Of a stretch of 64,000 nt of DNA, positions 1 to 10,289 are shown piece after piece. The number at the start of each line of letters is the position of its first letter. The stretch's first letter is position 1. This stretch comes from Atherix ibis (taxonomy: Eukaryota > Arthropoda > Insecta > Diptera > Athericidae): assembly GCA_958298945.1 (NCBI GenBank), contig OY282610.1, positions 45,515,667 through 45,579,666 on the forward strand, in the 5' to 3' direction. Made by a program: the position numbers and the translations under genes. Below the pieces are notes generated by a model. That model did no database searches and was not told where the DNA came from. It saw only the letters and a list, made by a program, of their open reading frames with translations.

Positions 1-239
1 AAATTCTGCGCAAGGAACCTTCTCTGAATTCGAATAGATCATCTTGCGCTTAATAATGATTTCCAATTTGATAATAAGTCTCCTCCTTAGTACAATGTTT
101 ATGGCATTCAACACGTCCTATGACTATCGTTTGACCTAGAATTTCTTTTTGAGTAGGACTACCTCTGTTGTTAGGCTTCTAGATCCGACTTCACTCAATT
201 ACTGACCAAAAAACCGAGGCATTACTAGTAATCACCATC

Positions 240-1020
240 GGTTACTGCGACATTATTTCATAGCCATCGATACTTGCGAGTTCAGATAGATGCGAGGTTG
301 AGACAAGTCAGATTGTGAATATTTTAGCAAGAATCATGCTTAACCACGGAGGACCCAGCCAAAGCCGAAGCAGGGTTTTGTCTACAATTATCTGTTCTAA
401 GATACTCTACACAGCCCCTATGTGGACAGGAGCTATGCTGACCAAAACGAATAAGCGTCAGGTAATGGTGGTATATGATCGAAATGCACTTCGAGCCTTG
501 AGAGTATTCCATATGGTTGCTTATGACGTTGTCTGTGTTATCGCTAACATGCCGAATTCTAATTCTTTCATCCGCCAAAAATCGAATTTTTGGCGGATGA
601 AAGAATTAGAATCTGTAATCGATGACAGAAGGGAAATTAAATCCATCTGGCTTACCATCAGCGGGGAGGAGAGAAATAAGATAGTGCCGAGATAATAATG
701 ACACTGGGATTTATCGATTAAAGGAAGATGAACGCATCATCTCAGTGCCGATATACCATAGTCACGTGGAACAGAAGAGGCCATGGAGAAGAATACCATT
801 ATATGGCTGAATTCCTGACAAGATGTGACTACTTTAGAGTATATTTATGCTTTAGGACATGCCCCAGTTATTGGGTCACTATCTAGGATGCTAGAAATGT
901 GTTCCTTATCTGTCCATGTTTTATTAGAGAAAGGAAGGAAGTAGTAAATATAATAGGTGGACGACTGTCACGGAAGGGCATGTTGCGGTGCGATGGTTAA
1001 ATACGCATCCCGAGTAATAA
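240..1020 (+). pseudogene. R1-clade LINE, 3' end of ORF2, degenerate
   Basis: The frame from 315 to 695 reads like the region downstream of the reverse transcriptase core in R1-clade retrotransposons: ILARIM, then GGPSQSRSR, then a stretch with LYTAPMW. About 100 bases on, near 810-960, another frame reads LTRCDYFRVYL and later CPCFIRERKEVV, which matches the C-terminal Cys/His region of the same clade (usual form LTGHGCF..YL ... H..F.CP.F..ER). Stops and frameshifts lie between the two parts, so this is a dead copy. The upstream RT core is outside the window or lost. The 27-bp-arm palindrome at 556-612 lies inside the coding stretch. Confidence 0.8.
556..612. repeat. perfect palindrome, 27-bp arms, 3-nt loop
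   Basis: Bases 556-582 are the exact reverse complement of 586-612, with the loop cga at 583-585. It lies inside the R1-like coding remnant. The reading frame passes through both arms, so the encoded peptide is interrupted by an inverted copy of itself (FIRQKSNFWRMKELE). It is most likely a local inverted duplication or fold-back repair product. Confidence 0.95.
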
Positions 1021-1591
1021 AGAAGCTTCATCATGAAGAAAAAAATAGGAAAAAAGAAGTCTTTAGCATAAATAGGATTTTTGGCGTGATAACAGTCTCC
1101 TCCCTATAAGTTGAGTTTTACTAGGTAAAAATTCCACACTCTCTAGACGTCGGTATCTCTCAAGCGTCATCAGAATATTATTCCCTACCAATGAAAAAAA
1201 GACCCCAACCATACCTCTTTTTAACTTTTTGAAATATTTAACTATGCTTTACCATGGGCCTGTATGTTAATTAAGAAGCCTTGCACCCAAAAACCTAACC
1301 TTTTTTATTTAAATTTATTAAGAATACTGCAATAACTTATTTTATTACAATAATTGTTTTTTTTAAACAAAGATGACGTTGAGATATCTAACCCTACAGT
1401 GTTTGCATTCTTTCCCAATAAAACCTACGTTTTTCTTCCTTTTCCTCAAATATGCTTTTCTTTGGTATCATTTTCAGCTATTACTTTACGGGTACTACCC
1501 TGGCTTTGAGTTTTTTATCCTTTCTAAGCAGTAAGGCAGCTTTTTTCTCATATTTTTCTAATAGCGGAACGTCTAGACTAACTGGAGTATA
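1021..1591. other. AT-rich stretch, no gene seen
   Basis: Low-complexity A/T-rich DNA with homopolymer runs. A short hydrophobic open frame at 1452-1679 has no recognisable motif and is probably chance. Confidence 0.6.
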
Positions 1592-2741
1592 CGAGGTCTG
1601 TTCAAAAAGTATCGCGAAATTTGAATTTCAGCGGGTTACGTATATTCGATTTTCGATTTTTTTTGTGGCGTTATGTTGATACACATGTCTCTCACTTATG
1701 CCGACAAGTTCGGCTATTTAGAATGTTCAGTTAATTTTTGACAGCTGCTTTCCTGGCACGTGTTTTGGCTCGTCTTTGATTTTTGCCCTTTCCAAAAAAT
1801 GGATCAAAGAATCTGTATCAAATTTTGTGTGAAAAACAAAATTAATTGCGCGGACGCATTCCGAATGTTGACTGTGGCATATGGTGAAGACATAAACGAA
1901 GCAACGTTTATCGGTGGTACAAATTGATCTCAGAGGGCCGAGAAGATGTGAACGCCGGACGCCCCAGCACGTCAACAACAGACGAAAACATTGATGAAGT
2001 GAAGAAAATAGTATTGGCCAATCGCCGAATCACCGTTTGAGAAGTTGCTGAATACTTAAACATATCGGTTGGCTCGTGCCATTCGATTTTTACCAATGAT
2101 TTGCGTGAGACGGGTCGCCGCGAAATTCGTACCAAAATTGCTCAATTTCGACCAAAAACTGCATCGCATTAACATTGCTAAGGAGCTGTTGGACTCTGTC
2201 CGCGACGATCCACATTTGCTCCAGAGGGTCATAACTGGTGACGAATCATGGGTTTATGGTTATGACGTAAAAACCAAAGCTGAATCATCCTAATGGAAGC
2301 TGCCGCACGAGCCAAGAACGAAAAAAGCGCGCCAAATTCGGTCGAATGTGAAGTTTTTGCTTACAGTTTTTTCTTTTTGTGGAAGAACAAAAATTAACGC
2401 CCCTGCTCACGCATCGTTGCTTGTGCGCGAATTTTTGGCCAAAAACAACACACAAATAATGTTGCAGCCATCGTGTTCCCCAGATCTGGCCGCCTGTGAC
2501 TTTTTCTTATTCCCTAAACAGATTTTTTGATCCATTTTTTGGAATGGGCAAAAATCGAAGACGAGCCAAAACACGTGCATGCAAAGAAGCTGTCAAAAAT
2601 TAATTGAACATTCAAAATGGCCGAACTTGTCGGCGTAAGCGAGAGACATAAGTACCAACATAACGCCACAAAATAATCGAAAATTGCATATACGTAACCC
2701 GCGGAAATTCAAAATTCGTGATACTTTTTGAACAGACCTCG
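1592..2741 (+). mobile_element. mariner element with ~220-bp TIRs, copy 1
   Basis: The element starts cgaggtctgttcaaaaag, ends with the inverse, and is flanked by the TA target duplication at 1590-1591 and 2742-2743. The TIRs are far longer than the ~30 bp usual for mariner: 1592-1814 pairs with 2519-2741 with scattered mismatches. The left TIR runs past the transposase ATG (1799) and the right TIR covers the end of the frame, whose TGA is at 2528-2530. A second copy lies at 52508-53510. The element is non-autonomous. Confidence 0.93.
1799..2530 (+). pseudogene. mariner transposase, broken (long-TIR family)
   Basis: The protein opens MDQRICIKF and has the mariner N-terminal helix-turn-helix region (LANRRITV, then VAEYLNISVG). 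The first catalytic Asp is in ITGDESWVYGYD, and the third-Asp region reads SPDLAACDFFLFPK near the end. Breaks: a frameshift near 1895, a stop near 2038, a small deletion near 2105, a stop near 2291, and a deletion around 2370 that removes the second catalytic Asp block (normally HHDNAPAH). Only three residues follow FLFPK before the stop, where the family normally has about 50-60 more. The missing tail is replaced by the inverted 5' end of the element. Confidence 0.88.
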
Positions 2742-2809
2742 TATGTTCAGTTACCGCATTCTACCATCATTTTTGAAATGGTTCTGTTCTGGAACAAGCA
2801 TATAGGGAC

Positions 2810-3215
2810 AATTTTCTCTAGTTCCTTTCTTTATTTGACATAATTTAGATAGTGAAAAAGTACTGATCGCGGTCTTTAATCGTGGGACGATATGTGGTAT
2901 ATATGCCACCATCATTCAGTTTAAAGCTATATAGAAAAGTCTTAAATGACAATTGTCTGTACCTCTTTTCTTTCTTCAATAAAATATGAACAGTGAAAAA
3001 TTACATGATCGGCGTTTTCAATTGTGGGACGGTAAGTGGAACATATCCCATCGTCATCCCACTTAAAGCCATGTAGACATATCTTGAAGCACCCATGTCC
3101 CAACAGAAATTGGACTACATTATGGTTAACTTCTGTATGACCCATACCGTTCCACATGGCTGTGACAGTAATGATGTGATGCGTCCATTTTAGATTTGTA
3201 CAATTTTGAAGCAAA
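2810..3215 (-). pseudogene. R1-clade LINE C-terminal Cys/His region, partly duplicated
   Basis: On the minus strand 3214-2942 reads VVQFLLGHGCFKICLHGFKWDDDGICS, then ENADHVIFHCSYFIEERKEV, the typical C-terminal zinc-knuckle-like segment of R1-clade ORF2. A second, diverged copy of the same segment follows at about 2942-2812, so the 3' end was duplicated in tandem or two copies abut. No RT core is visible next to it. Whether it belongs to the same element as the 240-1020 remnant, which is on the other strand, cannot be told. Confidence 0.8.
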
Positions 3216-4340
3216 TCAAAATTATATTATCGAAATATCTAAAATATAAACCTCTTATGCTATTATATTCTATATTCAAAATTATCAAAAAACCTTGTAC
3301 ATGAAATTTATATTAATATTATTATTATTAGACTATATCGACAGCGGTTGAATTCTTGATTAACAAAATAATTTATCAATAAATTGAGCAACAATAAATT
3401 TGGATAATATTTAATATCGATTTCGTGGTTGAAAAACGATCTCAAGGTATAATATTCTTTTATGGATGATTTCGTCAACCTTTGTAGATATTTTTATATA
3501 AAAATAATTATTTTACAAATCCTTAAATCATTTGAAAAGATTAAGGTATTCATCTGATTAAACCAATTGTACTTTACGTGCGTTGAAAGTGATTTATTAT
3601 TACCGGTATTCACTCTCATTTGAATACTTTTCCTGAACATACAAAAGATTGTAAATTTATCATACAGCCTTTAATCAAATACTTATGTTTATTGATATGG
3701 AAATTATTGGTAAATTTACAAGAAAAATTGATAGGATTTTTTTTAACAACTACCTATCGATTTGGGTAGATGTTATTTCAGAGAGTGATACGAATTTTAT
3801 GATCATTAGTGAAGAAAATGATTCCTGAATTCATTTTTCATTTCATAAAAAAATATGTATGAGTAAGAAGGGCAGGACTATTCTTCAATAGTTTATTTAT
3901 TTAAATAATAATAATAAGAAGAGTTAGTTACGTTCAAACACTTAAGGGAAGAATAATTTTATTTAAAGGAGTTAATAAATTCATAATAATCATATCAGTG
4001 ATTATTAGAATAAAATGGTAAAAGCAAAAGAAAAATAACCTTAATAAATAATATAAATAAATTTATTGAATAGAATAAACAAATTTAAATTATCAAACAT
4101 TTATATTTTAATATTGAGTTCAATTGTACCGGAAACAAATTCGTTTTAAGTAAATTACTCCAAAATAAATCAATTTCAAGGAAATCGAAATTGTCTTTAT
4201 TGATAATATGAAACGGAAAAGAGTTATACAAATACAAAAAAAATAATTTAATTAAAAAAAACAGGCAAAAACTTTTTAAACTTCAAAAAAAAATTTACTA
4301 TAAGTTTCAATCAAAGCATTTTGATCGAATGTACACAGTA
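3216..4340. other. AT-rich stretch, no gene seen
   Basis: Very A/T-rich sequence with short trinucleotide ATT runs near 3310-3330 and ATA runs near 3905. No coding, RNA or transposon signal was recognised. Confidence 0.6.
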
Positions 4341-5510
4341 TGTCTCAAAAATAACCGAACTTTATATTTAAATCATACAACATGCAGCGCCATCTATTGA
4401 AAATTTGCAGCATTAAAAAGATACATTCATCCTCTTTCAAACGTATTCCTCATAAATTCATATAAATCGGATGACAGATGTGAAAGTTACAGCAAAAAGT
4501 TTATAAAAGAAAAAGTTTATGGTGATGATTGTATGAGTCGTACTCAAGATTATACGTGGTTTATACGATTTAAAAATGGTCGTGAGGATTTAAAGGACGA
4601 CCTAAGGCCAGTTCGTCCAGAAGCTAGTAATCGTGCTGAATTGGTGTGGAAATTCCATGAAATCAAATGGAATCGATGCAAATTTTACTATGAGAATGTT
4701 GGCTGAGAAATTAAATATGAGTAAAAACCATATTTGGAGAATTTTAACTGAAGATTTGGGTAAAAGAAAGGTCTGTGCGCGTTTTGTTCCAAATGAATTA
4801 AATGAAGACCAAAAAATCGCTCGTGTGGAGCATTGCAAAGACATTGTCGAAATTGCTGAAAACGATCCAGACTTTCTTGATTCGATCATAACTGGTGATG
4901 AGTCATGGTGCTTTAAATATGACCCTGAAACTAAGCGTCAATCTGCTGAATGGAAGTCCAAAGGCGAGCCAAAACCAAAAAAATTGTGTTCTCAGAAGTC
5001 TCAAATCAAGACAATGTTGATTACTTTTTATGATTCGAAGGGTATTGTCCACAAGGAATTTGTTCCAGAAGGTCGAACTGTAAATGGAGAATACTATTTA
5101 GGTGTTTTAGATCGTTTGTGAAAAAGAATTGGTCGTGTTAGAGCTGAATATCCAGCACCTCACGATAACGCACCACCTCACAAGACCAAAAAAGTGAACG
5201 AATTTTTCATGAAAAACGGATTTCTCTCATCAACCATTCCGTATTCGCCTGATCTATCACCATGTGACTATTTTCTATTTCCAAAATGGAAAACCAAGAT
5301 GAAAGGAGCATTTTATGATGATATGTGTATCCTAGCCTTTCAAGCAGCTGTAACCGAGGTTCTCAAGAACATTCCTATAAATGGCTGTAACTTTCACATC
5401 TGTTATCCATGAATTTAGGTGCGTTAGAAAGAGGATGAATATATCTTTTCAATACAATAGATGGCGCTGCATGTTGTATGATTTAAATATAAAGTTTGGT
5501 TATTTTTGGG
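4341..5510 (+). mobile_element. mariner element with extended TIRs, second family
   Basis: Left 4346-4493 and right about 5384-5508 are inverted repeats: caaaaataaccgaac, then catgcagcgccatctattg, then agatgtgaaagttacagc on both arms, with one ~20-bp indel. This again is far longer than usual mariner TIRs and reaches into the coding region at both ends. The outermost bases are decayed. Total length of ~1.17 kb fits a mariner. Confidence 0.85.
4470..5412 (+). pseudogene. mariner transposase, broken (CDYFLFPK group)
   Basis: An N-terminal piece (GREDLKDDLRPVRPEASNR, ending ~4633) is frameshifted from the main frame 4633-5412, which holds LAEKLNMSKNHIWRILTEDLG and the first catalytic Asp in ITGDESWCFKYDPETKRQ. 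A TGA at 5119-5121 interrupts the frame. Beyond it the second Asp lies in APHDNAPPHK and the third in YSPDLSPCDYFLFPK. All three triad residues are therefore present, but the C-terminal ~40 residues are missing: the frame ends just after KNIPIN, where the inverted copy of the 5' end begins. Inactive. Confidence 0.9.
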
Positions 5511-6549
5511 TGAAGAAATAAACATTTTTCTTGAGGATGGAAATAAGATAGTTTGCATCATAGATCTAAAGAAGATATGTGTAGACCGTAACGAGGATGA
5601 TGACAAAAATATTCCAAAAAGAAACAAATGTGGTGGAATCTAATCAGGTATGAGAAATGTAAGCGAACAAAAAGACTCAATTCCCAGGAACATCTACGTG
5701 AACTCTTATATTAAGAGACATAAATAAAAGCGACATAAAATTTAAAAAAATATACATTTGTATGTTATCGAATTTAATAAAAATTAATTTATATCGACTT
5801 ATACATAAATAATTTAAAATTAAAAAGAAACCATTAATTAAAAGAAAATTATACTTTTGTTATATTTAATAAAATTGAAATTATTAAATATGGAATTATG
5901 ATATTAAAAAAAAGACTACTTTTATCTAAGTAATTAATTGTATTCAAAATAAAATTATAAATGCATATATTTAAAATAAGAAAAATAAGAAAAATACAGT
6001 CTGAAAATAGAATGAAACCTAATATATTCTTATATTATATTTTTATTTTAGAAAGAGACGTAAAAATAAAACAATCTTTTTGCTGAGTGTATTTAAGATA
6101 AAAATAATATTTTTAATAAAAGTAAAATAAATTGTACAACCTAAATGTAAAAAACAAGGTATAGGCGCTTTCTATATTGGTGTTGTGTACAATAGATATT
6201 TTATATGTTCATGTATGAATATATTTAAATAAGGGTGAGAAGTATATATGTACATATATTTTTTTTTTTATCAAACATAATATATTTGTGCATGTAAATT
6301 AATTATTTTGTTGAATATTTTTTGTTTGCCGTTATCTATTATTATTATTATTACTTTTAATATTACTAATAATGAGGATGAAAGAAGGCAATACATTTTA
6401 ATGAAAGCAAGAGATTTTGAAATAAAAGTGTCAGAGAAAGCACATAAAGCATACATAATTATGAATAAATAGAAAATATAACTAAATTAATTTTATTTAT
6501 AATAAATTTAAATTAGGTTGACATTTTTATTCAAGGTTCCTTTTTTCAA
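5511..6549. other. AT-rich stretch, no gene seen
   Basis: A/T-rich, with ATT trinucleotide repeats near 6340-6352. No gene or element is supported. Confidence 0.6.
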
Positions 6550-7640
6550 GACAACAGGTACACGGTTGCCCTATAATAGCATAAAAGACAACCTTGTGCA
6601 ATAAATCCGGCTATATTTAGCGTTCAATATTCAATATTCATACATTAATTGTTGCCGGTTTATTGACATAGATCAATGACTTCAAATAACTCCACAAGAA
6701 GAGGTACAACGGTGTTAATTCATAACTTCTTGGAGACCATTGCTCATCTGCATTTATTTAAATTATAGACTCGCCAATCTTTTCCAGCAATAAACCGATT
6801 ATGGCATGAGCTATGTGGCACATAGCACCACCATAGATTCGTTAAATTAACTTTTACGATATAAAAAGTTCGTTATCATCGATCTTTACCGCCCACCATG
6901 CACAGTAACGGCAACTCCTTCCTCATTTCTCTTTATGCAAAAATAAAGACTGCTGACGCCATCCTGGCATAAACTATATCCTAACGGTCAATTTTTATTT
7001 GGGCTATCGTTTTTTTTCACGCTTCATAGCAGTGCTGGATTTAAACATTTTGCAGGACTAATTTGTAGATTAGCTTCAGCACAGTAAGGACGATCCATAG
7101 ATATGCAAAATGCGCTTTACTTGAGAAGATGATTTTCTTGGAAAAATCAGTACCATTTTCAAGTTCTTCCAGAGCAAATCAGCAAAAGCACGGTATTTGC
7201 GGTAGTCCAGCGGTTTTAATTCTTGTGTGGTAAGAATTTTGTAAGGATGTAAATCCGAATCCAACCGTAAAATATACCATGTTGTTGTGGCAGACAGTCC
7301 CAAATGTTGAAAATGCCTTGAAATCGATAAATATTGCTGCCGTTGCCTAAACGGCAGCAATATTTTCGACACTTGGATCGGATCTTTGTCTTACTGGCAC
7401 CCGAACATTGTATAAAGGAAGATTGCGTTCGAAACTTTCCACAGTTCAACGAACACCGACCACTCTAAGCTGATTATGATGACCATAAATTGGAAGAAGT
7501 GCACGATAAGTTGCAATTAAAGAACGATTGCATTGATTAAAAAGTTGGATAATTTTGAAGCGTCGTTGAGCTGTGTATCTTTTCACGAATAAATTGCAAA
7601 TTTTATTAAATAAAACTGATAGTAACGAAAGATTTTATCA
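6550..7640 (-). pseudogene. IS630/Tc1-like transposase relic (DLTPLD group)
   Basis: Read on the minus strand, the relic shows the order expected for this insect transposase group: SKCRKYCC then ENIAAV near 7370, LSISRHFQHLGLSATTTWYIL with HPYKILTTQELKPLDY near 7300-7200, and at the far end (about 6740-6650) RSYELTPLYLFLWSYLKSLIY then KPATI. That last part matches the family motif WPPRS.DLTPLD.FLWGY. Many frameshifts and stops, and loss of most of the central DDE region, make it inactive. No convincing terminal repeats were found. The 16-bp hairpin at 7329-7365 disrupts its N-terminal part. Confidence 0.85.
7329..7365. repeat. perfect 16-bp hairpin
   Basis: Arms 7329-7344 and 7350-7365 (core attgctgccgtt / aacggcagcaat) are exact inverses around a 5-nt loop. 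It lies within the IS630-like relic and looks like a local inverted duplication, similar in kind to the palindrome at 556-612. Confidence 0.9.
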
Positions 7641-8946
7641 TTTCAAATCCCTAATATCTACTCAAGCAAACTACTTTGAAAGGAAGAACATTACTGTATA
7701 AAAATAAAATAAATTATTTACAATAGAACCAACAAAAAATCAGTCTTCTTTCTGCCATTTTTACAATCGGTCGTAAACAAGAAGTTGGCCATCACAGTAA
7801 GAGTTTACTATAGTTTTTCTTTGTATCAAAACCTTGAAGATTCGTATTTAAATTTATTCCATATCCTTGTAAAAATACTTGTAGTACTGTTATCCTAAAC
7901 TTTTCTATACCATATATTCGTGTAAGCAAATATTTCAAACAAAAAACATGCTATCCTTGCAACTTTGTTTAATTTTTGTTAACTTTTATACGAACTTAAA
8001 TTGTTATCAAAGTTCTAAAAAAAAAAACCAATAAGAATATCCACATACATACAAACATATAATAACTGACATTTAAATAATTATTGCTCATTTTAATTTA
8101 TGGACATATACAATATCCTTGTATATGCCTTAATCCTGATAAAATTAAACATTTTCTAAGAGACAAATTTTTCCAAATAAATACATGTACACAAAATAAA
8201 TGTAGAAACCACACTTTGATATTTATCAAAATTCTCTATATTCATACGCATGTTAATGTTTTGTCCTTAATAGATAAAGCTATTTTTATATGACCTTCTT
8301 TTTCATATTCCTTCCGGTTAGGTGCTGTCATCTATATAAAAATATTCAATTATACATGCCTATTGACACAAATACACAAATATACGTACATGAAAATGTC
8401 AATGATTTCCTTAAATTTTTATGTATAAATACTGTACTGAGAATAAGCCAGCATGCATACATTTATACATATGTTATATGAATGTTAAGTAACAGGAGAA
8501 CTTTTTCTACAATCATGCCTTGTCAGTAGAAAAAGCTACAAGTTTTCAAAGGCACTTCTGCACGAATACATATATCTATATACTCTGTTGTTTCTCATAT
8601 TCTAAGGAAAAGCCCAATATGTTTGTAGGAGTATCAATTTGTAGGCGTTTTCGTATATGCATACATACAAACAGAAGTACTCGAGCTTGTGCATATATAA
8701 AAAATTTATTCATTGAAATTTAATTCCATTTTGGTGTTATTCTATTTGGATTGTATGTAATTTTTTGTGCATGTGACATTTTATTGTTAATGCTTTTGAA
8801 TTTTATTCTATTTTACAATATTGTTTAATATAAAAATTTTATAGATTCTTAAGATTAATTAAAATTACTCTATTTAAATAGTAAAGAAATATTTCTAGAG
8901 TTAAACGTTCATATTTATTTACAATACATATTTACTTATATTATTA
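7641..8946. other. AT-rich stretch, no gene seen
   Basis: A/T-rich intergenic sequence with scattered catacata-type microsatellite runs (near 8042-8062 and 8658-8672). Open frames around 8084-8723 are low-complexity I/Y/C/F-rich translations with no domain. Confidence 0.6.
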
Positions 8947-9600
8947 TATTGGGTTGTTCCGAAAATAATTTAGTTTTTTCCAACAGACACTTAAGTCGTA
9001 TAATCATATGTATTTTGACAGATGACATAGCAAATCTTGCTTGTGAAAAAATTCGATTGATTCTGCTCAGTAGTTTTTGGTTGAAAAACAACATTTTCGG
9101 CATATTTTACTTTTTTACTATAGAAAAGATGAAAATTCTGTTCAAGCCAGAAAAAAATTATCCGATGTGTATGGGGAAGATGTGTTAACTGAGCGCCAGT
9201 GCCAAAACTGGTTTGCAAAATTTCGATCCGGCAATTTTGATCTCGAAGATGCACCATGTTCTGTAAGGCCAGTTGAAGTTGATGAAGACACAATAAAGGC
9301 ATTAATTGATGAAAACTGGCAAATAATAACTTCTGAGATCGCTAAAAGATTAAATTTATCAAATTCGACTGTTTATAATCATTTGAAACGGCTTTGTTTA
9401 ATCTCAAAGCTTATTGCGGAAACAAATTTGTGCCGTCGCATTGACGTTTGTGATTTGCTTATCAAACGCTAAGAAAATGATCCATTTTTGAAGCCTATCA
9501 TCACTGGGAACGACAAATGAGTTATCTAAAAAGATGTTAAACGCAAAAGATACGAGGGTCGTTCAATAAGTCCTTAGAAAAAGATGGAAAAAAACTGTTT

Positions 9601-10080
9601 TTAAAAAAAAAACACAATATCAACACAATATCCTTTTAGTTCTATAAACTTTTCCAACCATTTTTCTAAAATTTTTATCCCGTCCAAAAAATAGGATTTC
9701 AGAAGTTCTGCAAAATACTCATCCGTTTGAGCAATGACGTCCTCGTTGGAAGTGAACCGTCGTCCGCCAAGCCATTTCTTCAGATTGGGGAAAAGAAAAT
9801 AGTCACTCGGGGCCAAATCTTTAATTCGCCGATCGTTCAAAATCAGATCGTGGATTTTGTCGATGATTTCAGGAGTAGACATCTCAACTGGGCGTCCTGA
9901 ACGATGTTCATCTTTTGTGGATGAACGGCCACGTTTAAATTCATTCACCCAATTATAAACCGTCGCAAACACAGGTGCAGATGTGTCATGAACTGCATCC
10001 AACTCGGCTTTGATTTCTTTCGGGCTTAAGCCTTTCAAATGGAGATGTTTGATGACAGCCCTAAACTCGCTTTTTTCCAT
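9601..10080 (-). pseudogene. irritans mariner transposase with central deletion
   Basis: The start is the ATG of MEKSEFRAVIKHLHL at 10080, as in the full-length relatives. The frame stays open but jumps from LILNDRRIK directly to DLAPSDYFLFPN, removing about 190 residues including catalytic Asp 1 and Asp 2. The remaining protein (about 159 residues) keeps the N-terminal DNA-binding domain fused in frame to the C-terminal end. Because the frame is open, it could encode a DNA-binding-only protein, but there is no evidence of expression. Confidence 0.92.
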
Positions 10081-10113
10081 TGTTATGCACAAATAAATGT
10101 CGTTAGCTTTAAT

Positions 10114-10289
10114 CAGCCTGAGCGCTTAAGAAAGTACGATAATTATCGCATTAGGCATAAGATTTAGACTTAAGATTAGCAGTAAGATAATACTATACAG
10201 TTTTAGTATATAAGTTAAGATAAGAGACAAATGTTCCAAAATTAAACTGAATAAATACTGTTAATACTGTTAATACTGTTAACTTTAAT
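10114..10289. repeat. 176-bp insertion in the nested mariner's 5' region
   Basis: In the other family copies gttaactttaat is followed directly by cgacgatag. Here a 176-bp block intervenes and the 12-bp motif gttaRctttaat occurs at both edges (10102-10113 and 10278-10289). The block ends in tandem tgttaatac units. It may be a short non-autonomous insertion or an LTR-like piece. Family not recognised. Confidence 0.75.

Noticed and set aside
1452..1679. Hydrophobic 75-codon open frame
   Set aside because: Composition is that of T-rich noncoding DNA; it overlaps the left end of a mariner and has no motif.
8084..8723. Three consecutive small open frames rich in I, Y and C
   Set aside because: No homology-like motif, no splice or start context; microsatellite-like ataca/catac DNA explains them.
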